A stretch of DNA of 64,000 bases, from assembly GCA_017540545.1 (NCBI GenBank), contig JAFYAV010000002.1, forward strand, positions 114,588 through 178,587, written 5' to 3'. This document shows, piece after piece, positions 33,941 to 41,995 of the stretch. The position numbers and the translations under genes are program-made. This stretch comes from Candidatus Saccharimonadota bacterium. Lineage in GTDB: Bacteria; Patescibacteriota; Saccharimonadia; Saccharimonadales; Saccharimonadaceae. Under the pieces are notes generated by a model that ran no database searches, was not told the origin of the DNA, and worked only from the letters and a program-made list of their open reading frames with translations. Position 1 is the first letter of the stretch. Every line of letters begins with the position of its first letter.

Positions 33941-36900
33941 GGCAATAAAAGTATTTTTAGCATTAGCGCTAGCCATTGCTTTTGCAGCCATCTCAACCGG
34001 TAATACCTATGCCGCCTACGACACAAACGACATCCTAAAGCGCGCAATGGTGCGCAATCTCATGAATTGCTACGATAAGGGCTATATTACTAAAAGTTTT
34101 AACTCAATTGGCGAATTAAAGGGCGCTGAATCATTAAATAATAATGGCGATAACAGCGAAGAGCTTCCCATCCCGTCTGGCAGCAGCTTCACAAATATCG
34201 CTAAAGAAAGTCTAAAATGTAGCGCCGTGATCAAAGGCGTAAGCGGTCTAAGTGGCGTTTTTGGCGGTTCAATTAGTGGCACATATGAACTTACCGGTCA
34301 TCCAGTTCCAAGCGGCACCGACAGCTCAGCCAGCAGCTTTCTGACTAAATATGCTGGCTACACCGCAAAGACCAACGAACAACTCAAGGATGGCGAATGC
34401 GTTTTTGGAAAATTCAAGAAGACGACCTACGCCAGTCAAATCGATTACATACAGAAAAAAGGCACCAGTACGATCGTCATCACTAATCCAATCTGCGCGG
34501 AAAAACTCAAAAACGGGAAAATCGACGGCAATGTAGTAATCACGAACAGTGGCGGAAAGGGCGGATATGATCTTGGCTTTTCCGGGTATGGCAATGTCAT
34601 GTTCGTAGACACCACCAAAAAAGCTGTACGGATTGCCTACAAAAACGATAATACTAACTACGGCACAATGCCAATTCCAGTCTACGAAGATATCCCCTAC
34701 GCCAACGAAAACTGGTCGACATTCAAAAATAATATCAACAATGCTTTCGGGAAGCCACACAACCAGGTTTTCAACACCACAGTATGGCAAAACGAATACA
34801 ATTCATCGTGGATAAAGAGCGAAACCGTTTACGCTGGCCAGGAAACATGCAAGCCAGCAGAATGCGGCCTAAGCGGCTCCGGTACAGGACCAAGCTTGTC
34901 AAGCTTTACGCTCGCAACAAACGCTGGCGTAAAAACCGGTGCGGCCCTGCTAGGCGTGTCAGAAAAAGAGCTCAATAACAAAATCAACATTAGCGCCCAA
35001 GAGCAAGTTCATTTATATATGTACTATCTAACCACTCTATATAGCGGAAACGTTGATTGCTCCGAAATAGATCAAACAGCCGCTTCAGCGAATGGGTACG
35101 ATGGGCCAATCAAATGGTTCAAAACCGGCGAAACTACAGTCACCGAAAATTGCTACGTCACCGCACATCGCGACCGAGATGTCGCAGCTACTAAAAATAT
35201 GGTCAACGGACTATCCTCTAATAGCGGCGGCTACTTCAAACTCCGCAATGTAGGCTACGACCAATTAATTGCCTATTTCAAGAATCTATCCATCACCGAG
35301 CTAGACGATGCAGCTGGGTCTGCCACTGCAAACACCGGAGATGATACTGACGAAGCCGAACGCGCACCGGATTGTCACACCAACGCTGGCGCATTGGGCT
35401 GGTTCCTATGTCCCGTCATTGAAGCTTCTTCAAATGCGGTCGAGAAAATCTATACCGGCCTTATAGAATCATACCTGAGCATCGATGCAGTCTTATTCGA
35501 TACAAACAGTACTGGCGGCGCCGCCGTACACGGCGTCTGGGGCATCTTCCAAGGGTTCGCCAATTTAGCATTCACAATTGTCTTTCTTATCGTTATCTTC
35601 TCGCAACTCACCGGCATTGGCGTCGATAACTACGGGATTAAAAAAATTCTCCCCAAGCTACTCGTCGGCGCAATCTTAATCAACCTGTCCTACGTCATTT
35701 GCCAGCTTTCCGTTGATACTTCAAATATTATGGGTAGAGCCGTTAAGGGTTTGTTCCAAAATATGGCCGGCACCCTAGACGATTCTCTCGCAAAGGTTTC
35801 CGTCAACCTCAATCCATCCATGGCTCCAACGGTACCAGGAAAATTCCCAAGCGGCACATTAGTAATAGTCGGCATCGCCGGAATTCTAGGAGTTGGCGCG
35901 TTCCTTGCTGCTGGTTTCGCCATCATCATCCCCGCCCTCGTAGCATTAGTATCGCTAGTTATCGGCATCCTCTTCCTCTTCATCATGCTAGCCTTACGTC
36001 AAGCAGTCGCCGTAATTCTCGTTGTCATATCGCCGCTCGCCTTCGCCGCTTATATACTACCGAATACGAAAAAACTCATTTTTAACAAATGGTTCGAAGC
36101 CTTCAAGGGTATGCTAATTGCTTACCCAATCTGCTCGGCGCTAGTCTATGGTGGTGATTTCGTGTCGAAGATACTAATCGTCGCAGAGACTGGTAATGCA
36201 ACGAGAGATCTCTCTAGCTTAGGTATGACCCTCTCGGCCGCAGCCGTCGCAATTGCACCTATCTTCTTCATACCAAGCGTCATCCGCAAAGGCATGAACG
36301 GCATCGCTGGTCTTGGCGATGCGCTCAATAGGATGCAAAACACCGCCACTGGCGCATATCGCAGACCAGTTAACGAACGACTCCAGAGCAGTCGGTTGGC
36401 GGACTATCAAAACCGAAGGCGCGGTTATCGTGACGCCGTCACTAGGCGAAGGCGACAAGACGGCGACGCTATTAATAAGGATCGTATCGCCGAGCAAGCA
36501 AGACGTGAGCTAGACGGCACCCGTGCACGCGACCGAATTGCTGGTGTATTAACTGGCGGCGCGCTCGGCCGAGGTTTGCAAGAAAGGGTCAATAGAGATG
36601 GTATTGCTAGCCTGAGCCCACGAGAAAGAGCTCACTATCAACAAACTGTCGGCACAATGACCGCCCATGACAAAGAACTCACGGCACTATACGAAGACAG
36701 TTTCTCGACCATGGACCGAGCAGCAGTAGAAACGCAACTTAACACAATGGTCAATTCTGGGCACTATGATCCCAACCTAGCCATCGCTGCAATTAACCGA
36801 ATCGGACAGTTCGACCAAGGCGGATATATCATCAACGCCGTAAGAAGCATATCTAATATGGACGGTTTTGGCCAAAACACTAGAGACGCAAACCGCTTAG

Positions 36901-37523
36901 TCAGTTGCCTGAAAGGGCAAGACGGTAACCTACTTCTCAAAGGATACGGCACAGCATTAGGTAGAGACAATCGGCTGACGTTCGACAATTTCAGATCAGA
37001 TACGACCCCAGGCGGCAATAATATGACACGAGTTATCCAGGACATGGGCGTCAATGCATTCGACGGCATAGATCGAGACAATCTGGAATACATTTCTCAA
37101 AATCAGGATATCGTCAACATGTTCTCCGCCGAACAATCGGGCCACCTATACGGTAGTGGCCTCTCAGGGCGCGATGGTCAGCAAGTCGTAAACTATATGA
37201 ATGCACGCCGCGATTTAGGTGCAGCAGGCGTGGCGGACAACAACGGCAACACGAACCGAGTCACTCAAGACGTACAATCAATGCCGATGACTAGCGCCGC
37301 AAACGTCACGGCAGAGTTAGCGCGCGAACTCAGACAAACAATAGAAACCGAGGGGCAACGCATTGGCCGTACCGTCCCGCAGACCATCCAAGCAGCACTT
37401 GCACCGCAAATTGCAGAAATGCAGCAAAGCCAGAATGCGCAGATATTGGCGCATATGCAACGCGGTACTAGGGAAGTGTATGGCATCCCCAACCCGCGAC
37501 AACAGCAACAACCGACGCCGTAA
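33921..37523 (+). CDS. VirB6/TrbL-like type IV secretion membrane protein, 1200 aa
   Basis: A signal peptide (MNKLRNRAIKVFLALALAIA, cleaved near TYAAYD) is followed by a large extracellular domain with Cys (to about residue 540). Then come at least six TM helices (about 541-790), including VWGIFQGFANLAFTIVFLIV, AVAVILVVISPLAFAAYILP and WFEAFKGMLIAYPICSALVY, which match the VirB6/TrbL channel core. A 400-residue Arg/Gln-rich cytoplasmic tail ends in PRQQQQPTP. Start at 33921: GGAG lies upstream and the signal peptide begins there; the frame opens 13 codons earlier. The other secretion genes are not in this window. Confidence 0.8.
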   Translation: MNKLRNRAIKVFLALALAIAFAAISTGNTYAAYDTNDILKRAMVRNLMNCYDKGYITKSFNSIGELKGAESLNNNGDNSEELPIPSGSSFTNIAKESLKCSAVIKGVSGLSGVFGGSISGTYELTGHPVPSGTDSSASSFLTKYAGYTAKTNEQLKDGECVFGKFKKTTYASQIDYIQKKGTSTIVITNPICAEKLKNGKIDGNVVITNSGGKGGYDLGFSGYGNVMFVDTTKKAVRIAYKNDNTNYGTMPIPVYEDIPYANENWSTFKNNINNAFGKPHNQVFNTTVWQNEYNSSWIKSETVYAGQETCKPAECGLSGSGTGPSLSSFTLATNAGVKTGAALLGVSEKELNNKINISAQEQVHLYMYYLTTLYSGNVDCSEIDQTAASANGYDGPIKWFKTGETTVTENCYVTAHRDRDVAATKNMVNGLSSNSGGYFKLRNVGYDQLIAYFKNLSITELDDAAGSATANTGDDTDEAERAPDCHTNAGALGWFLCPVIEASSNAVEKIYTGLIESYLSIDAVLFDTNSTGGAAVHGVWGIFQGFANLAFTIVFLIVIFSQLTGIGVDNYGIKKILPKLLVGAILINLSYVICQLSVDTSNIMGRAVKGLFQNMAGTLDDSLAKVSVNLNPSMAPTVPGKFPSGTLVIVGIAGILGVGAFLAAGFAIIIPALVALVSLVIGILFLFIMLALRQAVAVILVVISPLAFAAYILPNTKKLIFNKWFEAFKGMLIAYPICSALVYGGDFVSKILIVAETGNATRDLSSLGMTLSAAAVAIAPIFFIPSVIRKGMNGIAGLGDALNRMQNTATGAYRRPVNERLQSSRLADYQNRRRGYRDAVTRRRRQDGDAINKDRIAEQARRELDGTRARDRIAGVLTGGALGRGLQERVNRDGIASLSPRERAHYQQTVGTMTAHDKELTALYEDSFSTMDRAAVETQLNTMVNSGHYDPNLAIAAINRIGQFDQGGYIINAVRSISNMDGFGQNTRDANRLVSCLKGQDGNLLLKGYGTALGRDNRLTFDNFRSDTTPGGNNMTRVIQDMGVNAFDGIDRDNLEYISQNQDIVNMFSAEQSGHLYGSGLSGRDGQQVVNYMNARRDLGAAGVADNNGNTNRVTQDVQSMPMTSAANVTAELARELRQTIETEGQRIGRTVPQTIQAALAPQIAEMQQSQNAQILAHMQRGTREVYGIPNPRQQQQPTP

Positions 37524-37548
37524 TGCACAGATCAGCCTAACACAAATA

Positions 37549-37573
37549 ATACCGCGCCAAATTGACGCGGTAT
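37549..37573. terminator. Convergent terminator
   Basis: ATACCGCG (37549-37556) pairs with CGCGGTAT (37566-37573), between the VirB6-like gene and the flavodoxin gene. Confidence 0.7.
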
Positions 37574-37600
37574 ATTTAGTTACTATCAGTATTGCTACAA

Positions 37601-38134
37601 TCAAACGGCTAACTGCTCAAGCCAGTGATCAATCTGCTTCTTGCCACCCGGCTTATCTACTAAATTACCAGGAATTGCAAGCCCATCTCCCGGCGCCGAG
37701 CCGACGGCTTTTTCGCGCACAATCCGAAAAGTATCAGATTCGCCAGAACCGCCGTGCGTGCAGAACGGAATCACAACCTTACCCGTAAATACATGTTTCT
37801 CGAGAAAATTATATACAATCATCGGTAAATCGCTGCACCAGATGGGGTAACCAATAAACACCGTATCGTAATCGTCGAAGTCCGCTACATCCTCGGTGTA
37901 CTCTGGGCGCTCCTGCATTGAGCGCTCCTCCATCGCGCGCGCCAATTTTTGATCGTAGCTACTTGGATACGGATTAGCCGGCTGAATCCGAAAGCTTGTT
38001 ACGTCGTGCGATTCGGCAGTTAACTTATCCGCAATTAACCCCGCCATCACAGCAGTATTACCAACCTCTTTATTCTCGCCCGCACCAATGTCTTCGCCAC
38101 CAGTTGAAAAATAGCAAATTAATATTTTCCCCAT
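37601..38134 (-). CDS. Flavodoxin-like protein
   Basis: 177 aa. It starts MGKILICYFSTGG, the FMN phosphate loop region, and contains FIGYPIWCSDLP and FCTHGGSGESDT, as in the flavodoxin_4 group that binds FMN. Electron transfer or quinone reduction is likely. GGAGG precedes the start, 10 nt after the pgeF stop, so the two form one operon. Confidence 0.9.
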   Translation of the reverse strand: MGKILICYFSTGGEDIGAGENKEVGNTAVMAGLIADKLTAESHDVTSFRIQPANPYPSSYDQKLARAMEERSMQERPEYTEDVADFDDYDTVFIGYPIWCSDLPMIVYNFLEKHVFTGKVVIPFCTHGGSGESDTFRIVREKAVGSAPGDGLAIPGNLVDKPGGKKQIDHWLEQLAV

Positions 38135-38144
38135 AAATCCTCCT

Positions 38145-38921
38145 TCATTTATCTTTTAACCAAATCATCGCTAAATTACGAAACTGCTTTTCCCCCTCTA
38201 TGTTTCCTCTGAACGAGTTAATTAAATCCGAATGACAAACCGTACATAAACCGGTATCTATAATATTCTCGGCTTTCACCCCCTCCTGCTCTAGTAGCCA
38301 GGTATTACAACGTACCGTATCGACATGGTACTTAGTACCTTTTTGCAACGTTATTCCATTAATTATCTGCGGATACGCCTCCTTGAATAATTCGTGAACA
38401 TCTTTATCTATCTCGAAATGGTCTTGTCGGATACTCGGGCATATTACGCAAACCAACTCAGACGCATCCGTCTCATACAATTCAACCATTTTGCGCAATC
38501 CATTTGTAGCAATTTTCTGCAAAGTTCCGCGCCAACCAGAATGAATATTACCAATTGCATGATTAATCGGATCATAAAACAGCAAAGAAACACAATCCGC
38601 GACCTTCGTGCATAGTACACGGTTACGCAAATCAGTAACCAACCCATCAGTGTCTTTATATTCTTTCGCATCCTCACGGCACTCCGCCACATTGGCTGTA
38701 TGGCTCTGAAAGGGCATTGTTAAGCTATCAATTGGTACTCCTAGCTCTGCCGCAATACCGGCATAATTCGCTTCTTCTGAAATCGGCTCATAATGATATC
38801 CCTTTGTGCCACGAACCGCAAAAGCCGCGCCAAGCTCAGGATATTTTTCGAGAGCAGGGAACATTAAATAGTCAGCGCGCGCACCTGATACATATTTGAC
38901 ATTTGCGTTATCAATCATCAT
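38145..38921 (-). CDS. pgeF: Purine nucleoside phosphorylase/laccase-fold protein, PgeF/YfiH
   Basis: 258 aa. The zinc-site residues of the family are all seen: H in QSHTANV, C in KVADCVSLLFYDP, H in IGNIHSGWRGT; the C-terminus CTVCHSDLINSFRG is also typical. Members phosphorolyse purine nucleosides or edit peptidoglycan amino-acid composition; either suits this genome. The start is placed at ATG 38921, which overlaps the TGA of a 32-codon upstream frame as ATGA; a TTG nine bases further up is less likely. Confidence 0.88.
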   Translation of the reverse strand: MMIDNANVKYVSGARADYLMFPALEKYPELGAAFAVRGTKGYHYEPISEEANYAGIAAELGVPIDSLTMPFQSHTANVAECREDAKEYKDTDGLVTDLRNRVLCTKVADCVSLLFYDPINHAIGNIHSGWRGTLQKIATNGLRKMVELYETDASELVCVICPSIRQDHFEIDKDVHELFKEAYPQIINGITLQKGTKYHVDTVRCNTWLLEQEGVKAENIIDTGLCTVCHSDLINSFRGNIEGEKQFRNLAMIWLKDK

Positions 38922-39016
38922 TCGCAACAAGCCCAGAGCTCTTCCGAATCTTCGTCGTCTCGACTCAATTCAAGCTCCTGGATAGCTTTCTCCTCATCAG
39001 TATCATCCTGATCCAT
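38918..39016 (-). CDS. Leaderless 32-aa acidic small protein or leader peptide of pgeF
   Basis: ATG at 39016 begins MDQDDTDEEKAIQELELS and ends WACCE, very acidic. TATACT (39023-39028, minus strand) lies exactly 6 nt upstream, so translation would start at the mRNA 5' end. Its TGA overlaps the pgeF ATG (ATGA), so it may deliver ribosomes to pgeF. An ATG 18 nt further up is inside the promoter. Confidence 0.55.
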   Translation of the reverse strand: MDQDDTDEEKAIQELELSRDDEDSEELWACCE

Positions 39017-39112
39017 ATCTACAGTATAGCTCATTTTACGTAATCAAGTAGCTCCCGAATCACTCCGCGTCCAATCCATCCAAAATCTCATCCTGCATCG
39101 CCTACGGCGAGC

Positions 39113-39156
39113 AATGAAACAAAAAATAGACCCTACGGGTCTTTTTCTGTTTCATT
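39113..39156 (-). terminator. Terminator of tRNA-Gln
   Basis: Minus strand: AATGAAACAGAAAAAGACCC and GGGTCTATTTTTTGTTTCATT form a long stem around GTA with a T6 run inside the 3' arm. Confidence 0.75.
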
Positions 39157-39157
39157 G

Positions 39158-39232
39158 TGGCTGGACCGGCAGGATTCGAACCTGCGAATGCTGGGACCAA
39201 AACCCAGTGCCTTACCGCTTGGCGACGGTCCA
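39158..39232 (-). tRNA. tRNA-Gln (UUG)
   Basis: Acceptor TGGACCG/CGGTCCA, anticodon stem CTGGG/CCCAG with loop TTTTGGT (anticodon TTG), T arm GCAGG TTCGAAT CCTGC. CCA encoded at 39158-39160; 75 nt. Confidence 0.96.
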
Positions 39233-39295
39233 ATCTTCAAATATTCTAGCATAGCACCCGAGAACTGTCGAGTCATCCGGCATTCGAGCATATGT

Positions 39296-39301
39296 TAAAA
39301 T
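39296..39301 (+). promoter_or_regulatory. -10 box of the MacB-like operon (TAAAAT)
   Basis: Ends 6 nt before the ATG at 39308; leaderless spacing. Confidence 0.6.
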
Positions 39302-39307
39302 AGCATT

Positions 39308-40123
39308 ATGAGCAAAGTAATTCTTAGTACTCGTAGCTTACGCAAGACCTACGGTAAACGCGACAGCAAATTCGACGCCCTGCGCGGCATCACGTTCGAT
39401 ATTCACGAAGGCGAGTCGGTCGCAATCGTCGGTAAATCTGGCTCCGGCAAATCCACCCTTATGCACCTCTTAGCCCTCCTAGACAAGCCTAGCCGCGGCG
39501 AAATCACCCTACATGGCCGACCAACCGCCAAACTCAAATCTCGCCACCTCAATACTATCCGCAATAAAGAATTTGGCTTTGTCTTCCAAAGCTTCTTCAT
39601 GAACCCTAATGACACCGTTCTTAATAACGTTGTGCTACCACTAAAAATAGCCGGGGTTGGTTTCCGCGAACGTCGCCGTCGCGCCATTGCCGCTCTTAAA
39701 ACGGTCGAACTCGACGACAAGCGCAACAACAAAGCAAACGACCTGTCGGGCGGCCAAAAACAGCGCGTATGCATCGCTCGCGCCATCGTTAACGACCCAA
39801 AGGTTCTTTTTGCCGACGAGCCAACCGGCAACCTCGATTCCGCCACCGGCGACAAGATTGCCAACCTCTTATTTAGACTCAATCGCGAAAAGGGAATTAC
39901 GCTCATTATCGTTACGCACGATCAAGAATTAGCCAACAAATGTAGCCGCCAAATCCGTATCAAGGATGGACGTATCGTATCCGATTCTTCTGGAGAATTT
40001 GAGCCAGACGATGACGGCGACGAGGAAATCGACGAAATCGTTGGCGACAACAATATCGATGGCATGCTCGACAAAAACCATCCCACTAAACATATCAAAA
40101 TAGAAGAAGGAGAAAACGAATAA
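39308..40123 (+). CDS. ABC transporter ATP-binding protein, MacB/LolD-like
   Basis: 271 aa. Walker A GKSGSGKST, Q-loop FVFQSFF, signature LSGGQKQR, Walker B VLFADEPTGNLDS, H-loop IVTHDQE. The DEPTGNLDS sequence places it in the MacB/LolD/FtsE group. A 45-residue acidic C-terminal extension (EPDDDGDEEIDEIVGDN) is unusual. Its TAA shares a base with the permease ATG (TAATG). Confidence 0.92.
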   Translation: MSKVILSTRSLRKTYGKRDSKFDALRGITFDIHEGESVAIVGKSGSGKSTLMHLLALLDKPSRGEITLHGRPTAKLKSRHLNTIRNKEFGFVFQSFFMNPNDTVLNNVVLPLKIAGVGFRERRRRAIAALKTVELDDKRNNKANDLSGGQKQRVCIARAIVNDPKVLFADEPTGNLDSATGDKIANLLFRLNREKGITLIIVTHDQELANKCSRQIRIKDGRIVSDSSGEFEPDDDGDEEIDEIVGDNNIDGMLDKNHPTKHIKIEEGENE

Positions 40124-41433
40124 TGCGTATCCTAGATATTATCCGCGACGCCAACGCTAATCTATTGCGCAACAAGCTCCGCAGTTTCTTGACCATTCTC
40201 GCCATCTTTATAGGCTCATTCGCTATCATATCTACCTCCGCTATTCAGGCGGGCGTTAATGGTTTTATTGACAGTCAGGTCGATAGCTATGGCGGCGACG
40301 GCTATCTTGCCATCGTCTCCAAAGACTCCTTCGACGCGCTCGAGGGTGCTCAGAGCATGATAGGCAGTGGCGACGGGGGCCCCATCGAATATAATCCAGA
40401 CAAAAAACAAGACGGTATGTCGCCCATTACAGAAGAACAGCTCGAAAAGCTCAAAAAAGTCGACGGCATCGACGCCGATAGCATCGTCGAACAGAAGACT
40501 CTCAGTATCTCTTATGTTACTAGCAAAGAAACTGACAAAAAGTATCTCATCGGCGCAGAGGCATTGCCACCAGGCAACGTCAAAGTTGACACCGTATCAG
40601 GCGGCCAACTCGACCTCAGGGCTGACGACTACCAAATCGTTATTGAAAACAAGTACGTAGAGGCACTCGGTTACACCAATGACAGTATAATTAATAAAAA
40701 AATCCAGCTTGTCGTCGTCGACCAATTCAAGAGAACAGAGAAAATCTTTGACGCAAAAGTAGTTGGCGTGATAGCCCCCGGCGTCGTCTCCATGGGCTAT
40801 TCCTATACTAACAATAAGCTCGCCGACGACATTTATGACGAAAACACCAAGTATTACCCCGAAGAATACAAAAACCGCACCCTTGCCGTCGCAGCTAATT
40901 ACGATTCGAACAAATACTCGGCCGACGAAATCAAAGAGAAGCTCGAAGATATCGGTCTAAGCGCCATGACTATCGAAGATATCATCGGAACCATCAAAAC
41001 CTTCTTCGACGTTATTTTGACCGTCTTCAAAATATTCGGCTTCATTGCCTTACTTGCCGCCGCCATTGGTATCATCAATACACTCTTCATGTCCGTCCAA
41101 GAGCGCACCCGCGAAATCGGTCTCGACAAGGCCCTCGGTATGTCTTCCGTTCACGTCTTCCTTAGCTTTAGCCTTGAAGCTATCATGCTCGGCTTCTGGG
41201 GCTCGGTCTTTGGCATTGTCCTTTCTATGATTCTTGGCAACATCGCTAACGCCGCCTTTCATGCGCCAGGTGGTTTTCTTGAAAGTTTCCCAACCTTCAA
41301 CCTCGTAATCTACACCATCCAAGACATCATTGCCGTCACCGCCCTTATTATGGCCATCGCCTTCCTTGCTGGCACCCTCCCTGCTCGCCGCGCTTCCCAC
41401 AAAAACCCAATCGACGCACTCCGCTACGAATAG
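40123..41433 (+). CDS. ABC transporter permease, MacB/FtsX-like
   Basis: 436 aa. TM1 (about 17-40) is followed by the extracellular MacB periplasmic-core-type domain (50-290) and three C-terminal TM helices with the FtsX signature (TLFMSVQERTREIGLDKALG, ARRASHKNPIDALRYE). With the preceding ATPase it forms a mechanotransmission-type exporter, perhaps for peptides or lipoproteins; substrate unknown. Confidence 0.92.
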   Translation: MRILDIIRDANANLLRNKLRSFLTILAIFIGSFAIISTSAIQAGVNGFIDSQVDSYGGDGYLAIVSKDSFDALEGAQSMIGSGDGGPIEYNPDKKQDGMSPITEEQLEKLKKVDGIDADSIVEQKTLSISYVTSKETDKKYLIGAEALPPGNVKVDTVSGGQLDLRADDYQIVIENKYVEALGYTNDSIINKKIQLVVVDQFKRTEKIFDAKVVGVIAPGVVSMGYSYTNNKLADDIYDENTKYYPEEYKNRTLAVAANYDSNKYSADEIKEKLEDIGLSAMTIEDIIGTIKTFFDVILTVFKIFGFIALLAAAIGIINTLFMSVQERTREIGLDKALGMSSVHVFLSFSLEAIMLGFWGSVFGIVLSMILGNIANAAFHAPGGFLESFPTFNLVIYTIQDIIAVTALIMAIAFLAGTLPARRASHKNPIDALRYE

Positions 41434-41442
41434 TACGCATAC

Positions 41443-41471
41443 TTGACTATTTCGTCCAAGTGTGATATAAT
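41443..41471 (+). promoter_or_regulatory. Promoter TTGACT-N17-TATAAT
   Basis: TTGACT 41443-41448, spacer 17 bp, TATAAT 41466-41471; drives the 71-aa gene at 41519. Confidence 0.85.
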
Positions 41472-41518
41472 AGAAATATCTCACAAGCAATTTCTTTACG
41501 GAAGGGAGGGACCGTATT

Positions 41519-41734
41519 ATGAAAAATAATCAGAAGGTAGCCATTGCTACGGCAGTAAAGGGTCTGGCAGGAGTCGCAATGGCTCTCGCGTTGCGTACGA
41601 GTATCGACATACACGTCGACCCGTACAATGTAAGGTTCAGCGTCAACTTCGACCGCAGGCCCATAGCGCTGCCCGAGGTTGGCAAAACTAATAAAGACGG
41701 GTTCGACAAACCGGACCAGAAGCCTACAGCTTGA
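41519..41734 (+). CDS. Small 71-aa protein of unknown function
   Basis: A single hydrophobic segment (VAIATAVKGLAGVAMALALR) near the N-terminus, then a short polar domain (IDIHVDPYNVRFSVNFD) and a Lys/Asp-rich tail. GGAAGGGAGGG precedes the ATG and a good promoter and a terminator frame it. It resembles a small membrane or secreted peptide; no family recognised. Confidence 0.7.
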   Translation: MKNNQKVAIATAVKGLAGVAMALALRTSIDIHVDPYNVRFSVNFDRRPIALPEVGKTNKDGFDKPDQKPTA

Positions 41735-41739
41735 AAAAA

Positions 41740-41760
41740 GAGCCGCTCTCGGAGCGGCTC
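41740..41760. terminator. Shared bidirectional terminator
   Basis: GAGCCGCTC (41740-41748) pairs with GAGCGGCTC (41752-41760). On the minus strand it is followed by T6 and ends the 38-aa gene; on the plus strand by ACTTTAT. Confidence 0.85.
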
Positions 41761-41779
41761 ACTTTATATGTGCACAAAA

Positions 41780-41896
41780 TCACTCTTCAAGCAAATCGAG
41801 CTTATCGCACACTGCCACGATCATCATGATAGCGACACAATAACCAACAACGATGACAACTGCCGCTTTTACTACATTTTTCACGACATCGAGCAT
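41780..41896 (-). CDS. 38-aa single-TM small protein
   Basis: MLDVVKNVVKAAVVIVVGYC, then VAIMMIVAVCDKLDLLEE. One TM helix (about 10-30) and a charged C-terminus. AAAGGGGGTG lies 8 nt before the ATG, a promoter (TTGATT-N17-CATAAT) upstream and a terminator with T6 downstream, so every element of a gene is present. It converges with the 71-aa gene and may act with it, as small-protein or toxin-like pairs do (inference). Confidence 0.65.
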   Translation of the reverse strand: MLDVVKNVVKAAVVIVVGYCVAIMMIVAVCDKLDLLEE

Positions 41897-41934
41897 AAAA
41901 CGTTCACCCCCTTTCATTAAAAAATTATTTGAAT

Positions 41935-41963
41935 ATTATGGCACGAGAACGCGCATAAATCAA
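41935..41963 (-). promoter_or_regulatory. Promoter TTGATT-N17-CATAAT of the 38-aa gene
   Basis: Minus strand: TTGATT at 41963-41958, spacer 17 bp, CATAAT at 41940-41935. Confidence 0.65.
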
Positions 41964-41982
41964 GCAGCGACCAATTGTCTGC

Positions 41983-41988
41983 TATAAT
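41983..41988 (+). promoter_or_regulatory. Extended -10 box (TGCTATAAT) of the m5U methyltransferase gene
   Basis: TATAAT ends 7 nt before ATG 41996; excludes the longer frame starting at 41975. Confidence 0.7.
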
Positions 41989-41995
41989 ACCACTA

